From positions 134,848 through 198,847 of the forward strand of contig SCTY01000028.1 of assembly GCA_004297625.1 (NCBI GenBank): a stretch of DNA of 64,000 nt, in the 5' to 3' direction. Positions 18,860-28,672 of the stretch are shown piece after piece. The notes under the pieces are model-generated. The model worked only from the letters and a program-made list of their open reading frames with translations, was not told where the DNA came from and did not search any database. The translations under genes were made by a program, and so were the position numbers. This stretch comes from Betaproteobacteria bacterium. GTDB taxonomy: Bacteria > Pseudomonadota > Gammaproteobacteria > Burkholderiales > SG8-39. The stretch's first letter is position 1. Every line of letters begins with the position of its first letter.

Positions 18860-20491
18860 TCAGCCCGGATAGCCGGGAATCGCGGACTCCTCGACCGCAT
18901 CGATCTGCTCGGGATCCAGGAACATCTCGGCATAGCGCCGGTACACCTTGCGGCGCACGAAAATGTCGAAAAGGTCCGGGTCGACGTGGCCGTTGAGCTT
19001 CATGCGGCCGAGAATCTCGAGCGACTCGGAAAGCGTCTTGCCTTTCTTGTAGGGCCGGTCCTTGGCCGTAAGCGCCTCGAAGATATCGGCGATGCCCATG
19101 CAGCGCGCCTGCACCGACATCTGCTCGCGCGTGAGGCCCCTGGGATAGCCCTTGCCGTCCATTCGCTCGTGATGGCCGCCCGCGTATTCCGGCACGTTCC
19201 TGAGGTGCCGCGGCCACGGCAGCGCCTCGAGCATGCGGATGGTGGCGACGATGTGGTGGTTGATGATCTTGCGCTCCTCGTCGGTGAGCGTGCCGGCGCG
19301 GATGGTGAGGTTCTTCACCTCGTCGTCGGTGAGAAAGTTCGCCTCCTGCCCGGAAACATCACGCCAGCGATAGCGCTCAATGCGCTGGACGCGCGCGATG
19401 TCCTCGTCGCGCGTGCGCTCCCCGCCCACATTGCACGCGTGCAGAAACTTGCGATCGTCTTCGAGCTGGCGCAGCCGCTCGTGCAGCCGCTTCTCGTCCT
19501 TATCGCCCTTCAGGAACTCGATTTCGGCGTCGCGCTTCAGCACTTCGAAGCGCGTATCGAGGAGGTGGATGCGGTCGCAGATGGACTCGAGCTTGGTCGC
19601 CTTGTCGACCACGTGCACCGGAGTGGTCACCTTGCCGCAATCGTGCAGCAGCCCTGCGATCTTCAGCTCGTAGCGGTCCTTCTCGCTCATCTGGAAGGCG
19701 GCAAGCGGGCCCTCGCTGGTCTCGTTCACCGCCTCGGCGAGCAGCATCGTGAGCACGGGCACGCGCTGGCAGTGGCCGCCGGTGTACGGCGACTTCTCGT
19801 CGATGGCGGTGTTGATGAGCTTGATGAACGACTCGAACAGCTGTTCGAGCTGGTTGATCAGCATGCGGTTGGTAAGCGCGATCGCTGCCTGCGAGGCGAG
19901 CGATTCCGCCAGCCGCTGGTCGGAAGAGGAGAAAGCAACCACTTCGCCGGTCGCCGGATCCTGCGCGTTCAGAAGCTGGAGCACGCCGATGATCTCGTTC
20001 TCGTGATTCTTCATCGGCACGGTCAGGAAGGACTTCGAACGGTAGCCGGTTTTGCTGTCGAAGCCGCGCGTGCCGGTGAAGTCGAAGCCCTCCGCCGTGT
20101 AAGCGTCGGGGATGTTGACCGTCTTTCCCGTGAGCGCGACGTAGGCGGAAACGTTGTTGTGATTGGGCTTGCCGTCCTTGTAGAGCTGGACCGGGTAGAA
20201 CGGAATCGGGTTTCCGGTGGTGCCGCCGAGATAGAACTTGAGCGACGACGTGCGCATGATCTCGAAGCGCAGCGTGCGCTCCTCTGTCACCCGGTAGAGC
20301 GTGCCGCCGTCGGCGCGCGTGATTGCCTTCGCCGCGGTGAGGATCGATTCGAGGAGCCGATTGATGTCGCGCTCGGCCGAGAGCGACGCGCCGATGGCGT
20401 TCAACTGCTCGAGACGCTGGCCCAGGTCCTCTGCCGCGCTGGGCGCGGCGCCGCCGGCGAAACGCAGGCTCTGGGTGACGTCGATCGTCAC
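18860..20491 (-). CDS. GAF-HD-GYP protein, probable cyclic-di-GMP phosphodiesterase
   Basis: 543 residues. GAF domain at about 35-210 with [19 protein letters not shown], the pattern of cyclic-nucleotide-type GAF domains. HD-GYP domain at about 225-520: LLHDCGK (H283, D284), [21 protein letters not shown] (GYP 448-450), [19 protein letters not shown]. All metal ligands expected of active HD-GYP enzymes appear present. About 100 residues (roughly 302-398) rich in charge are inserted after the HD motif. GTG start one base after the pilB stop, so translation is coupled. Likely lowers c-di-GMP near the pilus machine (inference). Confidence 0.85.
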   Translation of the reverse strand: MTIDVTQSLRFAGGAAPSAAEDLGQRLEQLNAIGASLSAERDINRLLESILTAAKAITRADGGTLYRVTEERTLRFEIMRTSSLKFYLGGTTGNPIPFYPVQLYKDGKPNHNNVSAYVALTGKTVNIPDAYTAEGFDFTGTRGFDSKTGYRSKSFLTVPMKNHENEIIGVLQLLNAQDPATGEVVAFSSSDQRLAESLASQAAIALTNRMLINQLEQLFESFIKLINTAIDEKSPYTGGHCQRVPVLTMLLAEAVNETSEGPLAAFQMSEKDRYELKIAGLLHDCGKVTTPVHVVDKATKLESICDRIHLLDTRFEVLKRDAEIEFLKGDKDEKRLHERLRQLEDDRKFLHACNVGGERTRDEDIARVQRIERYRWRDVSGQEANFLTDDEVKNLTIRAGTLTDEERKIINHHIVATIRMLEALPWPRHLRNVPEYAGGHHERMDGKGYPRGLTREQMSVQARCMGIADIFEALTAKDRPYKKGKTLSESLEILGRMKLNGHVDPDLFDIFVRRKVYRRYAEMFLDPEQIDAVEESAIPGYPG

Positions 20492-20492
20492 G

Positions 20493-22859
20493 TTACTTGA
20501 TGCAGACCGAGCGCACTTCCTTGATATGCGTGACCCCGGTGAGGCACTTTTCCATCCCGTCCTGCTTCAGGGTGCGCATGCCGTCTTCCAGCGCCTGGGC
20601 GAGTATTTCGGCCACCCGCGCGTGTTCTTGGATCAGCTTCTTTATCTTGTCGCTGGCGATCAGCAGCTCGTGCAGGCCGCAGCGACCCTTTAGGCCGCTG
20701 CCGCCGCACTTGTCGCAGCCCACCGGCTTGTAGAAAGTGAGCTGCCCGCGCTCGTTACCGTAGGTCTTGACCCATTCCTTGTAGACCGCCTCCATTGCGC
20801 CTTTCGGATCGGCCTTGAAGCGAGGAATGTTCATGAGCTCGTCGCAGTACTCGCGCAGGAAGGCGGTCAGCTCGGCGGGCTCGGGCGTATAGGTCTGCTT
20901 GCAGCTGCACAGGCGCCTCGCCAGGCGCTGCGCCAGGATGCCGAGCAGCGCGTCCGAGAAGTTGAACGGGTCCATCCCCATGTCGAGCAGGCGGATGATC
21001 GACTCGGGCGCCGAGTTGGTGTGCAGGGTGGCGAAGACCAAGTGGCCGGTGAGCGAGGCCTCGATGCCGATCGAGGTGGTCTCCTTGTCGCGCATCTCCC
21101 CCACCATGATGATGTCCGGGTCGGCGCGCAGGAACGATCTCATCACCACGGCGAAATCCAGCCCCGCCTTCCTGTTGACCTGGACCTGGCGCAGGCCCTT
21201 CTGCGTGATCTCGACCGGGTCCTCCGCCGTCCAGATCTTGGTGTCGGGCGTATTGAGAGACTTGAGCACCGAGTGCAGCGTGGTCGTCTTGCCCGAGCCG
21301 GTGGGACCGCAGACGAAGAACAGGCCGTAGGGCTTGGAGACCGCCGACTGCAGCTGCTGCAGGTTGCGCGCCGAAAAGCCCATCTTGTCGAGCGGAATCG
21401 GCTCGCCCGCGGCGAGAATCCGCATGACGATGTCCTCGACGCCGCCCGCGGTCGGAATGGTCGCCACGCGCAGCTCGATGTCGAGGGGGCCGAACTTCTT
21501 GAACTTGATCTTGCCGTCCTGGGGCTTTCTCTTCTCCGAGATGTCCAGGTCGCACATGATCTTGATGCGCGCCACGATCGCTGCGCGGTAGCTTGCCGGC
21601 ACCTCGATGTAGGGGCCGAGATCGCCGTCCTTGCGGAAGCGGATCTCGGTCTTCGCCTTGCCCGGATAGGGCTCGATGTGAATGTCGGAAGCGCCCTGGT
21701 TGTAGGCGTCGATGATGACCTTGTTCACCAGCTTGACGAGCTCGTTGTCCGCTGCGGCCGAGACTTCGTCGGCGGCCGCGCCTTCCGGAACCTCGACCTC
21801 GTCCTCCAGCCCGGAGAGCAGCTCGTCGATGTTGCCGGTGTCCATCGACTCCGCGCCGTAGAACTGGTTGATCGTCTCCCGGAACTCTTTCTGCGTCGTC
21901 ACCTTGTACAGGATGCGGGCCTTCGGGAAGACGTTGGAGGCGATGCGCGAGGAGCGGATGCGCTCGGGGTCGAGACACAGCACCACCAGCCCTTCCTTGC
22001 TGTCGTCGATCGGCAGCCACTGGTTCGACTCGACGTATTCGCGCTTGAGGTTTTTCAGCAGGTCCATCGGCTTGACGCGATCCGCGCGGAACGGCTCGTA
22101 GGACACGCCGAAGAACTTGGATAGCGCCGCGCCGATGGCGTGCACCTTGACCTGGAACTCTTCGGCGAGGATCTGCTCCACGTCGACCGCTTTCTTGCGC
22201 GCCTGGCGCGACGCGAGCTCGAACTCGCCCGCCGAGAGCACCGCGTCGGCGATGAGGTAGTCGTACTTCGTCTTGACGAGCTGCGGCTTCTGCCGCTGCT
22301 TGAACGCGATCGCCAGCGTCTGCGCGAGCTCGGCTACGCCTTCCTCGGCCAGCGCGCCGAACGGCATGCCGGCCTTGTTGTTGATGATCTGGATGACGCC
22401 GATCAGCTCCGGGCCGCCGGATTCGACGATCGGCGCGACGAGCATCTGCTTGGTGCGGTAACCCGTGCGCTTGTCCACCTCCTGCAGAAAGCGCAGGCTG
22501 GGATTGAGCGCGCGCAGCTCGCCGTCGTCGTAGACGTCCTTGATGTTGACCGTCTTCTTCGACAGCGCGACGTAGCCGGCGATGGAATGCTCGGCGATCG
22601 GCAGCTTCAGGTCCTTGAAGGAGTTGAGGCCGGTCTTGACCTTGGAGATGATCGACTGCCGGTCCTCGCCCATCGAGTAGATGGTCAGCCGGTCGGCGTT
22701 GAAGAGCGCGCAGACGTCGGCGCTCACCTCCAACATGATCTCGTCGATGTTGTTGGTGGCGTGGATCTTGTTCGTGACGGCCTGCAGCTGCTTCTGAAAA
22801 GCGAGGCGCGCACCGACATCGGTGTGCGCCGCAGCGTGCGGACTCAGAACTGCGCTCAT
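20493..22859 (-). CDS. pilB: GAF-domain PilB/GspE-type pilus assembly ATPase
   Basis: 788 residues, longer than normal PilB (about 570) because of an N-terminal GAF domain (about 20-190, with KRTGYRTKQMLVAPI). Then an MshEN/N1-like region (about 230-335) and the ATPase: NQGASDIHIEPYPGKAK, Walker A GPTGSGKTTT (518-527), Asp box TAEDPVEI, Walker B LRADPDIIMVGEMRDKET, His box LTGHLVFATLHTNSA, and the tetracysteine zinc motif (CSCKQTY, CDKCGGSGLKGRCG). Powers pilus polymerisation at the inner membrane. Followed one base later by the GAF-HD-GYP gene. Confidence 0.9.
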   Translation of the reverse strand: MSAVLSPHAAAHTDVGARLAFQKQLQAVTNKIHATNNIDEIMLEVSADVCALFNADRLTIYSMGEDRQSIISKVKTGLNSFKDLKLPIAEHSIAGYVALSKKTVNIKDVYDDGELRALNPSLRFLQEVDKRTGYRTKQMLVAPIVESGGPELIGVIQIINNKAGMPFGALAEEGVAELAQTLAIAFKQRQKPQLVKTKYDYLIADAVLSAGEFELASRQARKKAVDVEQILAEEFQVKVHAIGAALSKFFGVSYEPFRADRVKPMDLLKNLKREYVESNQWLPIDDSKEGLVVLCLDPERIRSSRIASNVFPKARILYKVTTQKEFRETINQFYGAESMDTGNIDELLSGLEDEVEVPEGAAADEVSAAADNELVKLVNKVIIDAYNQGASDIHIEPYPGKAKTEIRFRKDGDLGPYIEVPASYRAAIVARIKIMCDLDISEKRKPQDGKIKFKKFGPLDIELRVATIPTAGGVEDIVMRILAAGEPIPLDKMGFSARNLQQLQSAVSKPYGLFFVCGPTGSGKTTTLHSVLKSLNTPDTKIWTAEDPVEITQKGLRQVQVNRKAGLDFAVVMRSFLRADPDIIMVGEMRDKETTSIGIEASLTGHLVFATLHTNSAPESIIRLLDMGMDPFNFSDALLGILAQRLARRLCSCKQTYTPEPAELTAFLREYCDELMNIPRFKADPKGAMEAVYKEWVKTYGNERGQLTFYKPVGCDKCGGSGLKGRCGLHELLIASDKIKKLIQEHARVAEILAQALEDGMRTLKQDGMEKCLTGVTHIKEVRSVCIK

Positions 22860-22941
22860 CGGGATCCTCCCTGCTGCCTGCTTCTTGCTAGGCTTTCGAT
22901 GGTAGCCCTAGATACCCTGATTTTCAACGCAATTTTCCGTT

Positions 22942-24000
22942 TCACGCGCTCTTTTCCACGGTTCTCAATCCCCCGTCGAGAAGCCATACCTTGAACCCCC
23001 GCTGCGCGAACAGGAAAGCGGCGGCTGCGCTGCGCCGGCCGCTCTGGCAGTACGCGACGTATTCCTTCGACCGATCCAGCACGGCGAACATGTTGCGCAC
23101 TTCCGCGAGCGGCACATTGATCGCCCCGGGCAATTTGTCGTACTGGTACTCCGACGGATAGCGCACGTCGAGCCAAAGCGCGCCCCGGCGCACCTTTTCG
23201 GTCGCTTCCTCGAAGGAGATGCGCCGCAGCAGCGGCTCGCGCAGAAGCTCGTTGAAGTGCTTGCGGTCCAGGCGCAAGAGCTCGCCCTCGCCGAGGGAAA
23301 TCACCGTGGCGTTGCGCTTGGCTTCCGACACCAGCGCCTCTTCGCCGAACGCGTCGCCGCTCTTCAGCTCGGCAAGCACGACCTTGGCGCCGCCGACCAG
23401 CCGCTCGACCTGGAAGCGTCCGGACTCGATGACATAGTAGTAGTCGCCTTCGTCACCCTCCCGGATGACGACGTCGCCGCGCGCGGTGCTCACGCGCTCG
23501 AAGCACTTGAGCAGCTCGTCGATGTGCGCCACCGGCAGCTGGGCAAAAATGCCGCTGCGCAGGTTGCCGAGAGAAAACGGGCCGGTGGCGAGGCGCGCAT
23601 CGCTGCGTACCGCGCGCCCCATCGCCGATCCTTCGGCGCCCGCCGCCGTGACCTGGTCCCAGGTGGCGAGGATATCGAGCATGTCGTCCTCTACCGCAAG
23701 GAGGTCGACGTCGGTAATCGCTTTGGTGCGTGCGAGGCGCTGCTTCTGGCGATTCAGGGCATGGCGCGTCTCTTCGCTGCCGCCGACGACCACCAGCGTG
23801 CCGCCGCCTTCGAAGGCAAGCAGCAGCTCGCCCTGCAGCAGGAAGACCGATTGCGGCGCGTTCATGCGCTCCTTGAGCGGATCGCTGCCGCGCATGGCGC
23901 GCTCCACGACCGCGAGCTGGGCGAGCTCGGCGAGACGCTCCGGCGAGAGCCCGGCGAGCGGCGCGAGCATTGCCAGCTGCTGCGGCGTTGCGCTCGCCAT
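22942..24000 (-). CDS. cNMP-binding domain plus rhodanese domain protein
   Basis: 352 residues. A degenerate cNMP-like fold at about 1-110, a complete cyclic-nucleotide-binding domain at about 140-245 (GDVVIREGDEGDYYYVI, then GDAFGEEALVSEAKRNATV), and a C-terminal rhodanese domain at about 255-350 with the Cys loop YCQSGRRSAAAA. The phosphate-binding cassette has Gly-Glu but no classical Arg after two residues at the usual place (SEAKRNA instead of RxA), so ligand preference is open. The ATG at 24000 overlaps the phosphodiesterase stop by one base. Possibly couples cAMP to sulfur or redox chemistry (inference). Confidence 0.8.
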   Translation of the reverse strand: MASATPQQLAMLAPLAGLSPERLAELAQLAVVERAMRGSDPLKERMNAPQSVFLLQGELLLAFEGGGTLVVVGGSEETRHALNRQKQRLARTKAITDVDLLAVEDDMLDILATWDQVTAAGAEGSAMGRAVRSDARLATGPFSLGNLRSGIFAQLPVAHIDELLKCFERVSTARGDVVIREGDEGDYYYVIESGRFQVERLVGGAKVVLAELKSGDAFGEEALVSEAKRNATVISLGEGELLRLDRKHFNELLREPLLRRISFEEATEKVRRGALWLDVRYPSEYQYDKLPGAINVPLAEVRNMFAVLDRSKEYVAYCQSGRRSAAAAFLFAQRGFKVWLLDGGLRTVEKSA

Positions 24001-24767
24001 CAGAACTCCAGCACCAGGTTGTTCTGCAGCATGCGCGGCTGGAAACTGCCCGCGCATTCCTCGATCTCGAGCATCGTCGGCTCGATCTCGCCGGGCTTCA
24101 TGTGCGTGATGTAGATCTCGGCGTTGCGCTCGAGCTTCTTCAGCTCGTCGGCGAGCGTCGCCGGGCACAGATGGCGCGAGATCTCGGCGAGGTTGCGCTC
24201 CTTGTTGGAGAACGCCGTCTCGATGATGAGGATCTTCAGGTTATCGATGCGGTTCACGATGCGCCACAGAGCATCGTTCGGTCCGGTGTCCCCGGTGAAC
24301 ACCAGGCTCGCGGCACCGCTGTCGATGTGGTAGCCCACCGCCGGAACGGTGTGGCGCGCCGGTATCGGGGTGATGGTGCGGCCGGCAAGCGTGAGCGGCT
24401 GTCCGACAGTGATCTCTTCGTAGCGCAGGAACGGCCCCTCGGGCGACGGGATCTCGGTGAAATCCGGCCATATCGCCCAGTTGAAGAGATGGCTCTTCAG
24501 GATCTCGATGGTCGCCCGCGTGGCATGCACGAGTATCGGCTTGCTGCGCATGCCGCCCACGGTGTCGACGAGGAACGGAATCGAGGTGACGTGGTCGAGA
24601 TGCGAGTGCGTGACGAAGACGTGGTCGATCTGCGACAGCTCGGCGAGCGTCAGGTCGCCGACCCCGGTGCCGGCGTCGATCAGGATGTCGCTGTCGAGCA
24701 GGAATGACGTGGTCCGCAGGTGGCGCCCGCCTATTCCTCCCGAGCATCCTAGGACGCGAAGGCGCAC
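24000..24767 (-). CDS. Metallo-beta-lactamase-fold class II cyclic-nucleotide phosphodiesterase
   Basis: 255 residues. Metal-binding motif HSHLDHV (about 53-59), then a distal FTGDTGPN Asp and the late ITHMKPGEIEPTM His, with DAGTGVG before the first motif; together these match class II (PDE1/CpdP-type) cAMP phosphodiesterases. Hydrolyses cAMP or cGMP to the 5'-nucleotide. It lies between a cyclase gene (10-base gap) and a cNMP-binding gene (1-base overlap), so cAMP synthesis, removal and binding are encoded in a row. Confidence 0.82.
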   Translation of the reverse strand: MRLRVLGCSGGIGGRHLRTTSFLLDSDILIDAGTGVGDLTLAELSQIDHVFVTHSHLDHVTSIPFLVDTVGGMRSKPILVHATRATIEILKSHLFNWAIWPDFTEIPSPEGPFLRYEEITVGQPLTLAGRTITPIPARHTVPAVGYHIDSGAASLVFTGDTGPNDALWRIVNRIDNLKILIIETAFSNKERNLAEISRHLCPATLADELKKLERNAEIYITHMKPGEIEPTMLEIEECAGSFQPRMLQNNLVLEF

Positions 24768-24777
24768 GCCCGCCCGC

Positions 24778-26952
24778 CTACTTCTCGTCGAACGCCATCA
24801 CGCCGTCCCAGTCGGGCGGCGGAGGCGCGCGGCGTTTTTCCACTACGCGCTGCGCATACACCTTGTACAGCGCGCAGTCGGGATTCAGGCGCGACAGGTT
24901 CAGCAGATTGAGCTCGGCCGGGTCCCACTGCTGGCCGCGATAGGCGCGCAGCGTCTGGTTCCAGAGCTTGAGCTCGTCCTGCATGCTGTTGCCGATTTCC
25001 GATTCGAGTCCGAGCGGCTCGTAGATCGTGAGCGCCTCGTCCTTGCCCTTGACTTTGACGCGATCGACCTCCCGGAACACCACGTCCTTGACAAGGCCGC
25101 GCGTCGCCTCGCCGACCAGGATGCCTACGCCGTACGCCTTCGTGCGGCCTTCGAGCCGCGAAGCGACGTTCACCGCATCGCCCATTGCCGTATACGCGCG
25201 TCTCACCTGCGATCCCATGTCGCCGACGCGCACTGTGCCGGAGTTGAGACCGACGCCGATCTTGAGGGTCGGCCACCCGCGTGCGGCGAACTTCGCGTTC
25301 AGCGCCTCGCACTCCTTCTGCATCTCCAGGCCGGCGAGCACGCCGTTGCGCGCGTGCTGCGCATCCTCCACCGGGGCTCCCCAGAACGCCATGATGGCGT
25401 CGCCGATGTACTTGTCCAGCGTCCCGCGGTAGCGGCTGCGGATGATGGAGCTCATGGTGGTGAGGTACTCGTTGATGTACTCGCGCAGCTCCTCGGGCTT
25501 GAGCGCCTCGGAGATGCTCGTGAAGCCGCGCACGTCCGAAAACAGGATGGTGAGCTGCGCGCTGCGCGGCTCCATGTTGTACTTCGACGGATCGGCCGCC
25601 ATCCGATCGACGAGCTCGGGCGGCACGTACTGGCCGAAGAGCTCGGTGAACTGGCGCTTCGAGCGCGACTCCACGAAGTAGCCGTACGCCATGTTCATCA
25701 CGTAAAGCGCGCCGATCATGAGCACCGAGCTGGCGAGCGGCAGCACCATGTCGCCCTTGGCCCAGACCGCGACGTTGAGCCCCACGATGGAGCCGACGCC
25801 CAGGATTGCCGCCACCGTGGCCCACAGCGCCGAAAGCATCGGAATGAGCACGGCGAGCGTCACTCCGGCGATCACGAGAAGGATCACTTCCGCGCCCAGC
25901 ATGAAAGGCGGCTTCTCCTTCAGCGTGCGATCGAGCATGCCGGCGATGAGGTTGGCGTGGATCTCGACGCCGGGATACACGCTGTCCACCGGGGTCGAGC
26001 GCAGGTCGAGCAGCCCCGGCGCGGTGGTGCCGATCAGGGCGATCTTGCCCTGCAGCTGCTCGGGCTGGATGCGGTCTTTTATGACGTCGGCGAGCGAAAT
26101 GTACGGAAAGCTGCCTCTGCGGCCGCGGTAGGGAATCAGCGCGCTCGCAGTTTCGTCGACCGGGATGGTCACCGGGCCGACCTTCAGCCATTCAAGGCCG
26201 CCGTAGTCCTTGCTCAGCTGGCGCTCAGGAGGGCCGGGCACCACCTTCGGCATGCCGAGGATCGCGCGCACCATGGCGAGCGAGAGCGACTCGTAGTAGG
26301 CGCCGTCGAACTCGAGGATCATCGGCACACGGCGCGACACGCCGTCGAAATCCACGAGCGGGTTGAAGTGCCCGGCCGCCGCCGCATTCTCCAGGTATTC
26401 GGGCAGGTTGCCGGTGTAGCCGACCCAGCGGGTGAACGGGATATTGCGTCCGGCGAAGGTGCCCTTGGGCAGCACCGGCTCCGGAATCGCGTTCGCCTTG
26501 ACCGCCCGCTCCTCGCTGTTGAAGTAGTAGCCCAGCACCACGGGCCGGCCGTGCATCGCCGTGGCGAACAGGCCGTCGTTGTCCAGGCTCGGGCGGATCT
26601 TCCGGTACAGGTCCTGGAACGTCGCTACGTGCTTGAGGTCCTTCTCGGCGAGCGCGTCGAGAGTATCGATGCCCGAGCTCGTGTCGCGCTCGGCCCACAC
26701 GACGTCGAAGCCGAGAACTCTGATCCCGTATTGGTCGAAGAGCTTCTTGACGAGCCGCGCCATCAGGTCGCGGCCCCAGGGCCAGCGGCCGATTTCGCCC
26801 AGGCTCTTCTCGTCGATGTCCAGGATGACGATGCGCGGGTCCACGCCGCCCGGCATGGTTACGCGCAGCCGCGTGTCGTAGATGATGTTGTCCAGCTGGG
26901 TGATGAACCTTGCCTGGTAGAAGCGGGCGACGTGCCCGACGAAGAACAACAC
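24778..26952 (-). CDS. CHASE2-domain class III adenylate/guanylate cyclase
   Basis: 724 residues from a GTG at 26952. An extracytoplasmic CHASE2 sensor (about 15-330, IVILDIDEKSLGEIGRWPW), three membrane segments (about 340-430) and a class III cyclase domain (about 470-660): TILFSDVRGFTSISE with the first metal Asp, LDKYIGDAIMAFWGAP with the second Asp and the purine Lys, and AMGDAVNVASRLEGR with the transition-state Asn/Arg. The Lys favours ATP as substrate. The GTG start truncates the first membrane helix; an in-frame CTG at 26994 preceded by GAAGGG would add a full helix and is likely the true start. Confidence 0.88.
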   Translation of the reverse strand: MLFFVGHVARFYQARFITQLDNIIYDTRLRVTMPGGVDPRIVILDIDEKSLGEIGRWPWGRDLMARLVKKLFDQYGIRVLGFDVVWAERDTSSGIDTLDALAEKDLKHVATFQDLYRKIRPSLDNDGLFATAMHGRPVVLGYYFNSEERAVKANAIPEPVLPKGTFAGRNIPFTRWVGYTGNLPEYLENAAAAGHFNPLVDFDGVSRRVPMILEFDGAYYESLSLAMVRAILGMPKVVPGPPERQLSKDYGGLEWLKVGPVTIPVDETASALIPYRGRRGSFPYISLADVIKDRIQPEQLQGKIALIGTTAPGLLDLRSTPVDSVYPGVEIHANLIAGMLDRTLKEKPPFMLGAEVILLVIAGVTLAVLIPMLSALWATVAAILGVGSIVGLNVAVWAKGDMVLPLASSVLMIGALYVMNMAYGYFVESRSKRQFTELFGQYVPPELVDRMAADPSKYNMEPRSAQLTILFSDVRGFTSISEALKPEELREYINEYLTTMSSIIRSRYRGTLDKYIGDAIMAFWGAPVEDAQHARNGVLAGLEMQKECEALNAKFAARGWPTLKIGVGLNSGTVRVGDMGSQVRRAYTAMGDAVNVASRLEGRTKAYGVGILVGEATRGLVKDVVFREVDRVKVKGKDEALTIYEPLGLESEIGNSMQDELKLWNQTLRAYRGQQWDPAELNLLNLSRLNPDCALYKVYAQRVVEKRRAPPPPDWDGVMAFDEK

Positions 26953-26995
26953 GATCGCGAGGCCGAGCGCGATCCGTACGAGATGCTGTTTCAGG

Positions 26996-27823
26996 TCAGC
27001 CCTTCAGGAAGAATTCCATCTTCACGCCGGCAAGCTCGATCATGTCGTGATCCTTCAGAGCGTGCGGCGCCGGGCCGATCCGCTGGCCGTTGACCTGCGG
27101 CCGGTCGGCCCCCTCGACGTGCGTGATGAAGTAGCCTTGCGGCCGGCGCGTGAGCACCGCGACCTGCACGCCGGGCTTGCCGAGCGTCGTGAGCGGCTTC
27201 GTGAGCTCGAGCTCCTTGCCTGCGTTGGCGCCCGAAAGGAGCTGAATCGCGCCGAGCGGCTGCGCCGGCTTCGGCGGCACCGGGGCGGGCGCGGGGTTTG
27301 ACACCGGCGCTGCCAGCGGCGTGGGTGCGGTCTTGGTCGCGTCCTTGTCGGCGATCCCCGCGGCAGCCGCTGTGCTCGCCGCGTGCTGCACGGCCGCGGC
27401 GCGCTGCGCCACCGCCGCCTGCGCGCCGCCGGCGGCGGCCGCCATGGCCTTCGCCTGCTCCGCGGCCGCTTTCATCGCCGAAGGGCGCAGCACCATCGTT
27501 TTCTCGAAGTCGGCCTTTTCCGCGGCGGCCGGCGCGCTCTCGCCGACGAACTTCAGCTTGTACTTGCCGAGCTCGATGATGTCGTTGTTCTGCAGGAAGT
27601 GCTTCTTGATCGGGTTGCCGTTGACGACCGTGCCGTTGGTGCTGCCGAGATCCTCGAGGAACGAGTCGTTCAGGATGGTGACGATGACCGCGTGCTCGCC
27701 GCTCACCGCCAGGTTGTCGATCTGGATGTCGTTATGGGGCTTGCGGCCGATGGTGGTGCGCTCCTTGGTCAAGGGGATCTCCTTGAGCACCAGTCCATCC
27801 ATGCTGAGTATCAGTTTCGCCAT
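26996..27823 (-). CDS. Double FHA-domain protein
   Basis: 275 residues. FHA domain 1 at about 20-92 (TIGRKPHNDIQIDN, SGEHAVI, GSTNGTVVN), an Ala/Pro-rich linker of about 110 residues, and a weaker FHA domain 2 at about 200-270. FHA domains bind phosphothreonine. Just after FHA1 there is a FEKTMVLRP segment resembling the N-terminal TxxV/TMV phospho-sites of GarA-like proteins, so it may be a substrate of the kinase encoded in the same operon (inference). Gap to the PP2C gene is 19 bases. Confidence 0.85.
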   Translation of the reverse strand: MAKLILSMDGLVLKEIPLTKERTTIGRKPHNDIQIDNLAVSGEHAVIVTILNDSFLEDLGSTNGTVVNGNPIKKHFLQNNDIIELGKYKLKFVGESAPAAAEKADFEKTMVLRPSAMKAAAEQAKAMAAAAGGAQAAVAQRAAAVQHAASTAAAAGIADKDATKTAPTPLAAPVSNPAPAPVPPKPAQPLGAIQLLSGANAGKELELTKPLTTLGKPGVQVAVLTRRPQGYFITHVEGADRPQVNGQRIGPAPHALKDHDMIELAGVKMEFFLKG

Positions 27824-27842
27824 AGCGTTCCCCTGGGGGAGG

Positions 27843-28667
27843 TTATTTTAACCACGCGAACACCTTGGCCATGACGCCGCGGGCGCCCGGGTACTCCCGG
27901 AGGACGCGCACCAGTATAACCGAGATGTTATCGCGCCCCCCGTTGTCATTGGCCATCTGCACCAGCTGCTGCGCGGCGAGATTCAGGTTGGCGCCGAGCG
28001 CCTCCAGCGTCATGCTGATGTCCTCGTCGTCCACCATGTCGCACAAGCCGTCGGAGCACAGCAGGTAGATATCGCCCGGCTTGGTCGCGTACTCGTGGAT
28101 CTCGGGCTCCACCGTGGGATCGATGCCCAGCGCCTTGGTCACGAGATTCTTGTGCTGCGCGTTCTTCGCCTGCTCCGGCGCGATGAGTCCGGCGTCGATC
28201 TGCTCCTGCAACAGCGAGTGATCGCGCGTCACCTGGCTGAGCTTTCCGTCGCGCATGAGGTAAAGCCGCGAGTCGCCGAGGTGCGCGACCAGCACGCGGT
28301 TGTCGTAGAACAGGCACACGACGAGCGTCGTGCCCATGCCGGCGTACTGCGGCTGGCTCTGCGCCGCCTGGTATATGGAAGTGTTCGCCTTCAGCACCTG
28401 CTCGCGCACCAGCCGCGCGCCGACCTCCTGGTTGGTGCGCGCATCGAGCTGGTACGGTTTCGAGCCGCTCAGGATCTGCTGCATCTCGGTGATGATCACG
28501 GTCGTCGCCATGCCGCTCGCCACTTCGCCGGCGTTGTAGCCGCCCATGCCGTCGGCGAGCACCACCAGCCCGTTCGCCGCATCGGCGGCGATCGAGTCTT
28601 CGTTGTGCGAGCGCACCATGCCCGGGTCGGTGCAGCTGGCGATCTCGAGTACCTGGGTCAGGTCCAT
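27843..28667 (-). CDS. PP2C-type serine/threonine protein phosphatase
   Basis: 274 residues, the usual length of bacterial Stp/PppA phosphatases. Metal-binding motifs are visible: SHNEDSI, VVLADGMGGYNAGE, VAHLGDSRLYLMRDG, LLCSDGLCDMVDDEDI and DNGGRDNISVILV. Removes phosphate from Ser/Thr sites set by the cognate kinase, encoded 5 bases upstream. Cytoplasmic. Confidence 0.93.
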   Translation of the reverse strand: MDLTQVLEIASCTDPGMVRSHNEDSIAADAANGLVVLADGMGGYNAGEVASGMATTVIITEMQQILSGSKPYQLDARTNQEVGARLVREQVLKANTSIYQAAQSQPQYAGMGTTLVVCLFYDNRVLVAHLGDSRLYLMRDGKLSQVTRDHSLLQEQIDAGLIAPEQAKNAQHKNLVTKALGIDPTVEPEIHEYATKPGDIYLLCSDGLCDMVDDEDISMTLEALGANLNLAAQQLVQMANDNGGRDNISVILVRVLREYPGARGVMAKVFAWLK

Positions 28668-28672
28668 TCGCG

